From contig NZ_UWFA01000137.1 of assembly GCF_900601905.1 (NCBI RefSeq), positions 1 through 64,000 on the forward strand: a stretch of 64,000 nucleotides of DNA, given 5' to 3'. This DNA is from Pseudomonas viridiflava. GTDB lineage: Bacteria; Pseudomonadota; Gammaproteobacteria; Pseudomonadales; Pseudomonadaceae. The position numbers were made by a program, and so were the translations under genes. Numbering within the stretch: position 1 is the stretch's first letter; the number at the start of each line of letters is the position of its first letter. This document shows, one piece after another, positions 1-8,273 of this stretch. The notes beneath the pieces are model-generated. The model saw nothing but the letters and a program-made list of their open reading frames with translations, did no database searches and was not told the DNA's origin.

Positions 1-358
1 GGCCGATGATCTCGGGCACGCTGCGGTTCTGGAAGATCCGGTGGTTGTGGCGATGTTCCAGCCGTTTGAGGTTGGGCACCAGTTGAATGAAGTAATGGGT
101 GAAGCGCTTGCCGGAATCGCCCTGAGAGACCTCGCCGATCTGGCCGTGCAGGCCGTTGCCGTCCTGATTGAAATGCAGAAACGCCTGCCGATGCAGCAGC
201 GCTTCCAGCTCAAGATTGGCCCGCTCGCTGACCAGCTCGATGCGCACGCTGAACGGGCGGCTGATGGCCTCCTGAGCGTGAAACTCCAGCACACGAAGAT
301 CGTGTTCGACGCCGGCGATATCCAGCGTAAACGAGGCGCGATTGGCGGGGGTCGACAT
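1..358 (-). CDS. vgrG: Type VI secretion spike protein VgrG/TssI, N-terminal fragment cut by the window edge
   Basis: VgrG trimers form the tip of the type VI secretion needle, like a fused phage gp27-gp5 spike. Only the first 119 residues are visible, read on the minus strand from ATG at 358. They begin MSTPANRASFTLDIAGVEHD and continue with RVLEFHAQEAISRPFSVRIE, which match the gp27-like N-terminus of the family: a short beta hairpin, 'LRVLEFHAQEAIS', 'PFSV.IELVSE', and later 'GQIGEVSQGDSG' and 'YFIQLVPNLKRLEHR'. The rest of the gene lies to the left of the window, so the C-terminal effector or PAAR region cannot be judged. No secretion gene is seen on the right, so this may be an orphan vgrG island or the end of a cluster. 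Confidence 0.85.
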   Translation of the reverse strand, partial: MSTPANRASFTLDIAGVEHDLRVLEFHAQEAISRPFSVRIELVSERANLELEALLHRQAFLHFNQDGNGLHGQIGEVSQGDSGKRFTHYFIQLVPNLKRLEHRHNHRIFQNRSVPEIIG

Positions 359-485
359 GGGGCAAGTCCTTGGCCGGAAAAGGCAGGACTTTGCGCCAAA
401 GCAACACAAGAAGAAGCCGGATGCTGACACCAGCACCCGTAGGACTTTTCCGAATTAACCGATGGGCATCGGCTTGAACCCCGGA

Positions 486-1436
486 CTACTTCTGCCCCTC
501 ATCCTGCTGCAACAAATTCGCCTGGGTCAGGTTGCACCCCGCTGGCACGCTGCGGGTCAGCCAGACGTTGCCGCCGATGGTGGAGCCCTGGCCGATGGTG
601 ATGCGTCCCAGAATCGTCGCGCCAGCATAGATGACCACGTCATCTTCGACGATCGGGTGGCGGGCGTGGCCTTTTTGCAGTTGGCCGTCTTCGTCTGCCG
701 GGAAGCGTTTGGCGCCCAGGGTCACGGCCTGGTAGATGCGCACGCGCTCGCCAATGATCGCGGTCTCGCCGATGACGACGCCGGTGCCGTGGTCGATAAA
801 GAAGCTGCGGCCAATCTGCGCGCCGGGATGGATGTCGATGCCGGTCGCGGAGTGGGCGATTTCCGAGCTGATGCGCGCCAATAAAGGAAGGCCTGCGCGA
901 TACAGATGGTGGGCGATGCGGTGGTGGATCACCGCGAGAATCCCCGGGTAGCAGAGCAACACTTCGTCGACACTGCGAGCCGCCGGGTCGCCCTGATAAG
1001 CAGCCAGCACGTCGGTGTCGAGCAGGGTGCGCATCCCCGGCAAGGCGCGGGCGAAATCCTGGATCAGGTCGAGGGCCTTTTTATCCACGGCATCGACGGC
1101 CTCCGAATGCTGGTGCGCTACGTAACGCAGCTCCAGGCGGGCTTGAGCCAGCAATGCATTGAGGGCGACATCAAGGGTGTGGCCGACATAGAAATCTTCG
1201 CTTTCTTCACGCAGGTCGACAGGCCCCAGGCGCATGGGAAACAAGGCACCGCAGAGTGCTTCAAGGATGTCGCGCATGGCGGCACGGGAAGGCAGCTCAC
1301 GCCCGCCATGCTCGCCACTGACTCGCTTGTTGCGGGTGCGCCAGTCATCGCGGGCGGCACGCAACTCGCTCACGATCTGCTGCAACTGCCAGTGACTGGA
1401 ACGGCCTTCGGCGGGTGCCTCTGGGATATCGCTCAC
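486..1436 (-). CDS. epsC: Serine O-acetyltransferase, EpsC type
   Basis: This cytoplasmic enzyme acetylates L-serine with acetyl-CoA to give O-acetylserine, the precursor of cysteine. The 316-residue protein has an alpha-helical N-terminal region of about 180 residues and then a left-handed beta-helix of hexapeptide repeats. The repeat region includes 'GIDIHPGAQIGRSFFIDHG', 'GTGVVIGETAIIGERV' and 'LGRITIGQGSTIGGNVWLT', with the two catalytic-type histidines 'DIHPGAQIG' and 'IDHGTG'. The length and the 'KRFPADEDGQLQKGHARHP' insertion fit the longer EpsC-type enzyme rather than E. coli-length CysE. It is divergent from the D-cysteine desulfhydrase gene, which fits a shared sulfur role. Start is at ATG 1436; a REP palindrome lies just upstream. 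Confidence 0.9.
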   Translation of the reverse strand: MSDIPEAPAEGRSSHWQLQQIVSELRAARDDWRTRNKRVSGEHGGRELPSRAAMRDILEALCGALFPMRLGPVDLREESEDFYVGHTLDVALNALLAQARLELRYVAHQHSEAVDAVDKKALDLIQDFARALPGMRTLLDTDVLAAYQGDPAARSVDEVLLCYPGILAVIHHRIAHHLYRAGLPLLARISSEIAHSATGIDIHPGAQIGRSFFIDHGTGVVIGETAIIGERVRIYQAVTLGAKRFPADEDGQLQKGHARHPIVEDDVVIYAGATILGRITIGQGSTIGGNVWLTRSVPAGCNLTQANLLQQDEGQK

Positions 1437-1480
1437 GCTGACTTCTCCTTGGTTTGGATAAATGCGCCAGCACGCCCCCT

Positions 1481-1566
1481 TGGGACCGGCTTTAGCCGGG
1501 AAGCGGCATTTCAGACGATCCCATGCAGCGAATGGATGGCCCTCTTCCCGGCAAAAGCCGGTCCCA
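1481..1566. repeat. REP palindrome pair in the epsC-dcyD intergenic region
   Basis: Two inverted copies of a Pseudomonas REP unit (TGGGACCGGCTTTAGCCGGG and its complement) flank a spacer of about 45 bases. They sit in the 349-base gap between the divergent epsC and dcyD genes. The rest of that gap is AT-richer from about 1640 to 1785 and should hold the dcyD promoter, but I see no strong -35/-10 pair. Confidence 0.8.
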
Positions 1567-1785
1567 CGAGACGCATGCAGGCAGACATTGGGTTTTCTAC
1601 AGGGGTCCGGTTACACCCACCCATTCAGGCTGGCCGCAGATGCGGCCACTGTACGTGAAACATTTGGACTGAAAAAATAACTAAATATGTAGGCCTTCTG
1701 CTCTGATGGCATAAGCCGTGAGAAGTTGCCCTGTAGGAAACGTCTGCCTATAGTCGAACCACTCTCTACAGGCTCAATTCTCATC

Positions 1786-2781
1786 ATGATCAAGCAAAAG
1801 CTCGCCGAATTTAATCGCCTACAGCTGCTCGGCGCCCCCACTGCACTGGAAAAGCTCGAGCGGCTGTCGCTCTGGGCTGGGCGTGACATCTATATAAAGC
1901 GCGATGACACGACGACCCTTGCGCTGGGCGGCAATAAAGTCCGCAAGCTGGAATACCTCGCCGCGGATGCCCTGGCTCAGGGCGCGGATACGCTGATTAC
2001 CGCTGGTGCCATTCAGTCCAATCATGTGCGCCAGACCGCTGCCATCGCCGCCCGCCTGGGCCTGGGCTGCGTTGCGCTGCTGGAAAACCCGATTGCCACC
2101 GAGGACACCAGCTATCTCAACAACGGCAACCGCCTGCTGTTGGAGCTGTTCGATGCCAAGGTCGAGCTGATGGAAAACCTCGACAATGCCGACGACCAGC
2201 TCCAGTCCCTGGCCGCGCGCCTGCGCACCAGCGGCAAAAATCCTTATGTGGTGCCTATCGGCGGTTCGAATGCGCTGGGTGCGCTGGGTTATGTTCGGGC
2301 CGGGTTTGAGCTGGCAGAGCAAATCAAGCAGACCGGACTGGAATTCGCCGCTGTCGTGCTGGCCTCCGGTAGCGCAGGGACGCACAGCGGTCTGGCGCTG
2401 GCGCTGGCTGAAGCATTGCCGCAGTTGCCAGTCGTCGGGGTGACGGTGTCGCGCCCCGAAGAAACCCAGTTTCCGAAAGTCCAGGGCCTGGCTGAACGCA
2501 CCGCTGAGCTGCTCGGCGTCGCGCTGCCGGAGGCTTTTAAAGTCCAACTGTGGGATGAATATTTCGGCCCCCGTTACGGCGAACCCAATGCCGGAACACT
2601 GTCGGCAATCAAACTGGTGGCCAGCCATGAAGGCATCTTGCTGGACCCGGTCTACACCGGCAAAGCCATGGCTGGCTTGCTCGATGGCATTGGCCGCCAG
2701 CGTTTCGATGAAGGCCCGTTGATCTTCCTGCACACCGGTGGTGCGCCTGCACTGTTTGCTTACCCGGATGTGTTTGCGTAG
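1786..2781 (+). CDS. dcyD: D-cysteine desulfhydrase
   Basis: This PLP enzyme splits D-cysteine to pyruvate, sulfide and ammonia, and its relatives include ACC deaminase. The 331 residues match the family length. '[14 protein letters not shown]' places the PLP-binding lysine at K51; '[15 protein letters not shown]' is the substrate and phosphate loop; '[16 protein letters not shown]' is the glycine-rich PLP phosphate cup. Translation from ATG 1786 begins [10 protein letters not shown], as in known homologues. An in-frame start 60 bases upstream would add an unconserved extension. The gene is followed by a cystine importer, the same pairing as in enteric bacteria (dcyD with tcyJLN), which supports the assignment. 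Confidence 0.92.
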   Translation: MIKQKLAEFNRLQLLGAPTALEKLERLSLWAGRDIYIKRDDTTTLALGGNKVRKLEYLAADALAQGADTLITAGAIQSNHVRQTAAIAARLGLGCVALLENPIATEDTSYLNNGNRLLLELFDAKVELMENLDNADDQLQSLAARLRTSGKNPYVVPIGGSNALGALGYVRAGFELAEQIKQTGLEFAAVVLASGSAGTHSGLALALAEALPQLPVVGVTVSRPEETQFPKVQGLAERTAELLGVALPEAFKVQLWDEYFGPRYGEPNAGTLSAIKLVASHEGILLDPVYTGKAMAGLLDGIGRQRFDEGPLIFLHTGGAPALFAYPDVFA

Positions 2782-2791
2782 CCGACTAAAG

Positions 2792-2871
2792 GTAGGAGCC
2801 GCCGAAGGCTGCGAATCGCGGCCTGTCTGCCACACCGCTTCGCGACCGCCGTAACCTGCGATGGCTCCTAC
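2792..2871. repeat. REP palindrome between dcyD and tcyJ
   Basis: GTAGGAGCC at the left is matched by GGCTCCTAC at the right, with degenerate pairing inside (the GCTTCGCGACCGCCGTAACC type). It lies right after the dcyD stop. The remaining 200 bases to tcyJ are AT-rich, with ATTAAAGAATAA and TTTTTAATTATT in the middle. That is the kind of sequence bound by CysB-type regulators, but I cannot assign a site with confidence. Confidence 0.7.
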
Positions 2872-3088
2872 AGTGACAATGCGCCCACGGGTTGCGTATA
2901 TTCGATTAAAGAATAAGCACCCGGTTTTTAATTATTTTCAACCGCAAACCGCACCTCCTATCATCGCGCTAGCAATCGGCCCATCCCACTCAGGCAACTG
3001 AAAAGACTGGAAAAACTTTGCTAGCCAACGTAGCGTTCGTCGGGTCCGATTTTTGCCTGTCATATAAACAATATCCTTGGGGCTAATC

Positions 3089-3886
3089 ATGATTACTTCT
3101 GCCATTCGCCGTACCGTTCTGCTTTCCACCCTGGGTCTGGTGCTCGGCTCCAGCCTGCTGGGCCAGGCCATCGCCGGCGAGCAGCTGCAAAAGATCAAAG
3201 ACAGCGGCACCATCAGCGTTGGCCTGGAAGGCACCTATCCGCCGTTCAGCTTTCAGGATGAAAACGGCAAGCTGGCAGGGTTTGAAGTCGAGTTTTCCGA
3301 AGCGCTGGCCAAAGAGCTGGGCGTGAAGGTCAAGCTGCAGTCCACGCCATGGGCAGGCATCCTTGCCGCGCTGGAGTCCAAGCGTCTGGATGTCGTCATC
3401 AATCAGGTGACCATCTCCGAAGAACGCAAGAAGAAGTATGACTTCTCCGAGCCTTACACCGTGTCCGGCATTCAAGCGCTGGTGCAGACGAAAGACGCTG
3501 GCAAGTTCAAGACCGCTGCCGACCTCAAGGGCGCCAAAGTAGGCGTAGGCCTGGGCACGAATTATGAGCAATGGCTGAAGGAAAATGTCCCTGGCGCCAT
3601 CGTCAAAACTTATGACGATGACCCAACCAAATATCAGGACCTGCGCGTAGGCCGTATCGACGCGATCCTCGTCGACCGCCTGGCTGCACTGGAACTGCTC
3701 AGCAAAACCAAAGACCAACTGGCGATTTCCGGCGAACCCTTCTCCCGCCAGGAAAGCGGCATTGCCCTGCGCAAAGGCGAGCCTGAGTTGCTCGCGGCCA
3801 TCAACAAAGCCATCGACAAACTGCGCGCTGACGGCACCTTGGCCAAACTGTCGCAAAAGTACTTCAACGCTGACGTGACCAAATGA
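3089..3886 (+). CDS. tcyJ: L-cystine-binding periplasmic protein of an ABC importer
   Basis: Captures cystine in the periplasm and delivers it to TcyL. The 265-residue protein has a signal peptide (positively charged start, hydrophobic stretch to about residue 25, cleavage near 'GQAIAG'). The mature part is a family-3 solute-binding fold: 'GTISVGLEGTYPPFSFQDE', 'GKLAGFEVEFSEALAKELGV', 'AALESKRLDVVINQVTISEE', 'YDFSEPYTVSG', 'GRIDAILVDRLAAL'. It is very close to E. coli FliY/TcyJ. I chose ATG 3089 because it puts the charged residues directly before the hydrophobic core; an upstream in-frame start at 3077 adds four residues. Its stop overlaps the tcyL start by four bases. Confidence 0.93.
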   Translation: MITSAIRRTVLLSTLGLVLGSSLLGQAIAGEQLQKIKDSGTISVGLEGTYPPFSFQDENGKLAGFEVEFSEALAKELGVKVKLQSTPWAGILAALESKRLDVVINQVTISEERKKKYDFSEPYTVSGIQALVQTKDAGKFKTAADLKGAKVGVGLGTNYEQWLKENVPGAIVKTYDDDPTKYQDLRVGRIDAILVDRLAALELLSKTKDQLAISGEPFSRQESGIALRKGEPELLAAINKAIDKLRADGTLAKLSQKYFNADVTK

Positions 3887-4551
3887 TCGAAGAGGGTCTC
3901 AAGCTTGCGCTGGACTCCGCGCCCTTTCTCATAAAGGGCGCGTACTACACGGTATTTCTCAGCCTGGGCGGCATGTTTTTCGGCCTGCTGCTGGGCTTCG
4001 GACTGGCGCTCATGCGCCTGTCCCCTTTCATGCTGGTACGCGGGATCGCTCGGGTTTATGTCTCGTTCTTCCGTGGCACGCCGCTGCTGGTCCAGCTGTT
4101 CATGATCTATTACGGCCTTCCGGAACTGGGCATTGAGCTGGAACCGCTGACCGCCGCACTGATCGGTTTTTCCCTGAACATGGCTGCGTACGCCTGCGAG
4201 ATTCTGCGCGCAGCGATCAGCTCCGTTGATCGTGGTCAGTGGGAAGCAGCCGCCAGTATCGGCATGACGCGCGGCCAGGCGATGCGCCGGGCGATTCTTC
4301 CGCAAGCGGCGCGCACCGCATTGCCGCCACTGGGCAACAGCTTTATTTCGCTGGTCAAAGACACTGCGCTGGCCGCCACCATCCAGGTGCCGGAGCTGTT
4401 CCGTCAGGCGCAGCTGATCACCGCCCGAACCTTCGAAATTTTCACCATGTACCTGGCCGCAGCACTGATCTACTGGATCCTTGCCACCGCGCTTTCGCAC
4501 CTGCAGAACCGCCTTGAAGCGAGGGTCAATCGCCATGATCTGGAGTCCTGA
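3883..4551 (+). CDS. tcyL: L-cystine ABC transporter permease
   Basis: Inner-membrane channel subunit of the cystine importer. The 222 residues contain the usual membrane segments of His/Glu/Gln-type permeases ('YYTVFLSLGGMFFGLLLGFG', 'LLVQLFMIYYGLP', 'AALIGFSLNMAAYACEILRA') and the EAA loop 'GQWEAAASIGMTRGQAMRRA', which contacts the ATPase. The start codon overlaps the tcyJ stop (ATGA) and tcyN begins three bases after its stop, so the three genes are one operon. Confidence 0.92.
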   Translation: MIEEGLKLALDSAPFLIKGAYYTVFLSLGGMFFGLLLGFGLALMRLSPFMLVRGIARVYVSFFRGTPLLVQLFMIYYGLPELGIELEPLTAALIGFSLNMAAYACEILRAAISSVDRGQWEAAASIGMTRGQAMRRAILPQAARTALPPLGNSFISLVKDTALAATIQVPELFRQAQLITARTFEIFTMYLAAALIYWILATALSHLQNRLEARVNRHDLES

Positions 4552-4554
4552 AGC

Positions 4555-5298
4555 ATGATTGTGGTTGAAAAGCTGACCAAAGAATTCAAGGGTCAGCAGG
4601 TACTCAAAGGCATTGACCTACGGGTTGAGGCGGGCGAAGTCGTAGCCATCATCGGGCCCAGCGGGTCCGGTAAAACTACCCTGCTGCGTTGTCTGAATTT
4701 TCTTGAAGAGCCCACCAGCGGCAAGATCATCGTGGGCGATATCGCGATCGATGGCAGCCGCCCGTTGAGCAAACAGCAAGGGCTGATCCGCCAGCTGCGC
4801 CAACACGTCGGTTTTGTGTTCCAGAACTTCAACCTGTTCCCCCATCGCACCGCTCTGGAAAACGTCATCGAAGGCCCCGTGGTGGTCAAGAAGATGCCTC
4901 ATGAGCAAGCGGTGCAATTAGGCCAGAAACTGCTGGCCAAGGTCGGTCTGGCTGGCAAGGAAAACGCCTACCCACGACGCTTGTCCGGTGGTCAGCAGCA
5001 GCGCGTGGCGATTGCCCGAGCACTGGCCATGGAGCCTGAGGTGATCCTGTTCGATGAGCCAACCTCGGCGCTGGACCCCGAGTTGGTCGGCGAGGTGCTG
5101 ACCGCCATTCGCGCCCTGGCCGAAGAGCAGCGCACCCTGGTGATCGTGACCCATGAGATGAACTTTGCCCGGGATGTAGCCAACCGCGTGATCTTCATCG
5201 ACAAAGGCGTGATCGTCGAGCAAGGGGAAGCCAAAGCCCTGTTTGCCAACCCTCGCGAAGAGCGGACGCGGCAATTTCTGGAGCGCAGCCGCTCCTGA
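4555..5298 (+). CDS. tcyN: L-cystine ABC transporter ATP-binding protein
   Basis: ATPase that powers TcyJL. The 247-residue protein has Walker A GPSGSGKT at 34-41, the Q-loop around 'FVFQNFNLFPH', signature LSGGQ at 143-147, Walker B 'ILFDEPTSALDP' near 164-175 and the H-loop 'IVTHEMNF'. It belongs to the polar amino acid uptake class. It closes the tcyJLN operon. I see no clear terminator after it, only about 550 bases of AT-rich DNA. Confidence 0.92.
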   Translation: MIVVEKLTKEFKGQQVLKGIDLRVEAGEVVAIIGPSGSGKTTLLRCLNFLEEPTSGKIIVGDIAIDGSRPLSKQQGLIRQLRQHVGFVFQNFNLFPHRTALENVIEGPVVVKKMPHEQAVQLGQKLLAKVGLAGKENAYPRRLSGGQQQRVAIARALAMEPEVILFDEPTSALDPELVGEVLTAIRALAEEQRTLVIVTHEMNFARDVANRVIFIDKGVIVEQGEAKALFANPREERTRQFLERSRS

Positions 5299-5854
5299 TT
5301 CTTACACAAGCAAGCCACACATCCTGCGCCTTCTGGCGCTGTTTGTGCTGGCCTTACATTTGTATATCAATCAACTGATCGAAAAGATCGCTAGCTTTAC
5401 GCGGCGGCATGCAAAAACTCATCGAATACTTACCACGTAAGCACTACAGCTTTAACACGACCTTGCCCCTCTCGCTCTCCAAACAGTACTCACTGTCGAA
5501 CTGCAAACACAAATAAAAAGCCAAACACACATAACTGTTTATTTCTTGATGTAGGAAGCAGCAGAGTATTTCCTAAGCGCATTAACAAAAACAACGTAGG
5601 AAATTTCCTAATTATTCATCTGAACTTGAATCTATTCGATTGCCTGTTGACAGCCTGAGGCAAACCCAATTAGCTCAGAAAAAATTCAACGAATCCTTCT
5701 ATTTAGAAATCACAACCACCAAACCCTGACAATTTGTAATGTTTGCCTTAACTCCACACTCTACGGTACTTATCCCACTTATATCCGGCCCAAGCCAATG
5801 ACCTGTTCCGACCCTGATTGTTAGTTAGCTACCCAACAGCAAGAGCATTCGAAT
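5299..5854. other. AT-rich intergenic region with a perfect palindrome
   Basis: This 556-base gap is visibly AT-richer than its surroundings and has no convincing gene. It holds a perfect 14-bp palindrome TAGGAAATTTCCTA at 5597-5610 and a looser pair of the same half sites, GTAGGAAG...TATTTCCTA, at about 5551-5575. Two related palindromic sites about 40 bases apart suggest operators for a dimeric regulator, possibly controlling the unrecognised gene that starts at 5855. Confidence 0.5.
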
Positions 5855-6589
5855 ATGACAGAGACAATGAGCAGTAATACCCGCCAAAAGCTGTATCCGC
5901 CGTACGTGCCGCAGGCCTACAAGCACGGTATCGGCATTCGCGCGGCGGCCAACCTGTTGATCCACATCGACCCCTATCCCGAAATGGACGAAGGCGACCT
6001 GATCGAGTTGTTCTGGGATGGCTGTTACGTTGCGTCAAAACTTCTATCGACGTCTGACGTTGATCAGACCCTTGTCCTACGCGTACCAGAGAGTTTCCTA
6101 CAAAACGGCACGGTTAAAACCTACTACCGGCTCATGAAGGTGGGCGGTATCCCCGTGGTATCCGCCAGTCGCCGACTCAGAGTCAAACTGGACATGCCGG
6201 GCGGACTGCTGATCAACCCATGCGATGAGGAGAATCAGGGGCTTGCGCCCATATCGCTACCACCGTCGGTGATTCATCATGGGCTGGATATCAGTAGCCT
6301 GGCCAAAGGCCTGCCGCTGTCCATCGAACCCTATCTGAACATGGCACCTCATGATGAAATCACCCTGCGCTGGGGAGACGTGCGCATGGACCTGGAGCCC
6401 CTGGTAGAAGACAACCTGGGTAAACCTATTGAATTGATAGTCCCGGATACTTTAATCCGCGAGGCCGGAGATGAATCACAACTTGAAGTGACTTACTGCG
6501 TGATTGATCGAGTGGGCAATAACTCTCGCTGGGCACCGGCGAGGGCGATCAGTGTGAATACACTTGAGCATCGTCCTCGTTATGACTGA
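5855..6589 (+). CDS. Conserved hypothetical protein with two internal repeats
   Basis: Not a family I can name. The 244-residue protein has no signal peptide or membrane segment. It appears to be two copies of a domain of about 110 residues: 'YPPYVPQAYKHGIGIRAAAN' followed by 'LLIHIDPYPEMDEGDLIELF' aligns with 'LPPSVIHHGLDISSLAKGLP' followed by 'LSIEPYLNMAPHDEITLRW'. Each copy has an acidic 'DEGDLIELFWD' or 'HDEITLRWGD' turn and a beta-rich tail. This suggests repeated beta-sandwich modules, as in surface or toxin-associated proteins of Pseudomonas, but that is inference. The start at 5855 has an AAGAG ribosome site ten bases upstream; ATG 5867 is an alternative. A strong hairpin follows the gene. 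Confidence 0.7.
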   Translation: MTETMSSNTRQKLYPPYVPQAYKHGIGIRAAANLLIHIDPYPEMDEGDLIELFWDGCYVASKLLSTSDVDQTLVLRVPESFLQNGTVKTYYRLMKVGGIPVVSASRRLRVKLDMPGGLLINPCDEENQGLAPISLPPSVIHHGLDISSLAKGLPLSIEPYLNMAPHDEITLRWGDVRMDLEPLVEDNLGKPIELIVPDTLIREAGDESQLEVTYCVIDRVGNNSRWAPARAISVNTLEHRPRYD

Positions 6590-6602
6590 TCACATCAGGA
6601 CC

Positions 6603-6639
6603 CTGCCACTACGTGAAATATGACTTCGCGTAGTGGCAG
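6603..6639 (+). terminator. Stem-loop after the two-repeat gene
   Basis: CTGCCACTACG at 6603-6613 pairs perfectly with CGTAGTGGCAG at 6629-6639, leaving a 15-base loop. It sits 13 bases after the stop at 6589. Only a short CTTTG follows, so it may act as a transcript-end stabiliser or weak terminator. The remaining 365 bases up to 7004 are AT-rich near 6890-6940, with no gene or clear promoter seen. Confidence 0.5.
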
Positions 6640-7004
6640 CTTTGATCCGGCCGAAAACGCCGCTCAGTAACAATAGGCTCAGTCACTTCCCACACTTTTT
6701 TGACTTGCCGACATGCTTACCCGCAGCAGCACTGACGTTATCTACACCGATAAGAGTACCTGACTCATTGCGACGAGGAAGTACTCCGAGTCCATGAAAA
6801 TGGCTGAAAGCCTGCATTCCGATAGCGTCGCCGACTCATGCCCGACCTACGCGCCGCGCATCTGAGCAACGCTTTTTGGTCGTCTATGCTTATTCCAAAA
6901 AACACGTTTATTAAATTTATTACTGGATTTAGGGTATATGCACCGGACCACCGGACATCGTGATTTTTTCGGCCGCCTACCAGCGGCATTTCCGCGAGGT
7001 TCGA

Positions 7005-8249
7005 ATGGTTGCTTCAACGTCCCATGCCACTGCAAAACACCCTGTTGATACTCCACCAGCGCTGCGACCGACCAAAGTCCTGAGCAGCGATGCGCAAGCC
7101 ATCGAGGCCGCTCATGCCCTGGCAACGCTGGCGCGTGTTGGGGCCGCCCAACGGGATTCACTGCGCCAGTTACCCTGGCAGGCTATCGAGCAATTCACAC
7201 AAAGCGGCCTGGGCAGTATTTCCATCCCTCGCCCCTACGGTGGGCCGCAAGTCTCGTTTGTGACACTGGCCGAGGTGTTCAAGATCATCTCGGCTGCCGA
7301 TCCGGCGCTTGGGCAAATCCCGCAGAATCAGTTCGGCATCATTCAGGTCCTGCTGACCAGCGCCAGCGAAGCGCAAAAGAAGATCTTGCTCAAAAGCGTG
7401 CTGGACGGCTGGCGCATCGGCAATGCCGGGCCAGAACGCGGCACCAAAAACACCCTCGAACTCAAGGCGCGGATTACCGCCCACAACGGCCAGCTGAGTA
7501 TTACCGGCCAGAAGTTCTATTCCACCGGCGCGCTGTTCGCACACTGGGTGACGGTCAAGGCTCTGAACTATCACGGCCAGCAAGTCCTGGCGTTCGTGCC
7601 CCGTGGCAGTGAGGGGCTGAGCATCGTTGACGACTGGTCGGGCTTCGGCCAGCGCACCACCGCCAGCGGCACGGTTCTGCTTGAAAGCGTGCGCATCGAT
7701 CCGGCTCTGGTGATAGAGACCTGGCGTACCTCCAACACGCCTGGCATTCAGGGCGCAGTCTCGCAACTGATCCAGGCGGCCATCGACGCAGGCATCGCTC
7801 GTGGTGCCATCGACGACACCCTCGAATTCGTCCGCCAACGCTCAAGGCCCTGGGTGGACGCCAAGGTGGAGCGCGCCAGTGATGATCCTTACGTGATCGC
7901 CGACATCGGCAAGCTCAAGCTCGAACTGCATGCCGCTGAAGCGTTGCTGCGCCAGGCGGGCAAGGTCCTCGATGAGGTGAGCGCCAGCCCCATCGACGAA
8001 CACGCCGCCGCACGCGCCTCGATCACCGTGGCTCGCGCCAAGGCCCTGACCACCGAGGTGGCGCTGCAAGCTAGCGAGAAGCTGCTGGAGCTGTCCGGCA
8101 GCCGCGCCACCCTGGCCGAATTCAACCTTGATCGGCACTGGCGTAACGCCCGCGTCCACACCCTCCATGACCCGGTGCGCTGGAAATACCACGCCATCGG
8201 CGCCTGGCACCTCAACGGCGCCCTGCCCGCCCGCCATTCGTGGATTTGA
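7005..8249 (+). CDS. SfnB-family sulfur-acquisition oxidoreductase (first copy)
   Basis: A flavin-dependent protein of the acyl-CoA dehydrogenase fold, related to SfnB and to DszC-type monooxygenases used when Pseudomonas draws sulfur from sulfones and sulfonates. The 414 residues show 'SGLGSISIPRPYGGP', 'ISAADPALGQIPQNQFG', 'GNAGPERGTKN', 'ITGQKFYSTGALFA', 'DDWSGFGQRTTASGTVLLE' and the C-terminal 'DRHWRNARVHTLHDPVRWKY'. I start it at ATG 7005, which has a GAGG site seven bases before it; an upstream in-frame ATG adds 15 unlike residues. It is directly followed by a paralogue and a flavin monooxygenase. The exact substrate cannot be told from sequence. Confidence 0.85.
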   Translation: MVASTSHATAKHPVDTPPALRPTKVLSSDAQAIEAAHALATLARVGAAQRDSLRQLPWQAIEQFTQSGLGSISIPRPYGGPQVSFVTLAEVFKIISAADPALGQIPQNQFGIIQVLLTSASEAQKKILLKSVLDGWRIGNAGPERGTKNTLELKARITAHNGQLSITGQKFYSTGALFAHWVTVKALNYHGQQVLAFVPRGSEGLSIVDDWSGFGQRTTASGTVLLESVRIDPALVIETWRTSNTPGIQGAVSQLIQAAIDAGIARGAIDDTLEFVRQRSRPWVDAKVERASDDPYVIADIGKLKLELHAAEALLRQAGKVLDEVSASPIDEHAAARASITVARAKALTTEVALQASEKLLELSGSRATLAEFNLDRHWRNARVHTLHDPVRWKYHAIGAWHLNGALPARHSWI

Positions 8250-8273
8250 ACCAGGCCACTGGAGAACACTGCT

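Noticed and set aside
459..472. Terminator after epsC (CCGATGGGCATCGG)
   Set aside because: Small loop and no T run in the direction of epsC.
1819..2835. Open frame of 338 codons opposite dcyD
   Set aside because: Shadow frame; dcyD on the plus strand has clear PLP motifs.
6890..7004. Sigma-54 promoter before the first SfnB-like gene
   Set aside because: Expected from sfn regulation elsewhere, but no GG-N10-GC with suitable flanks is present.
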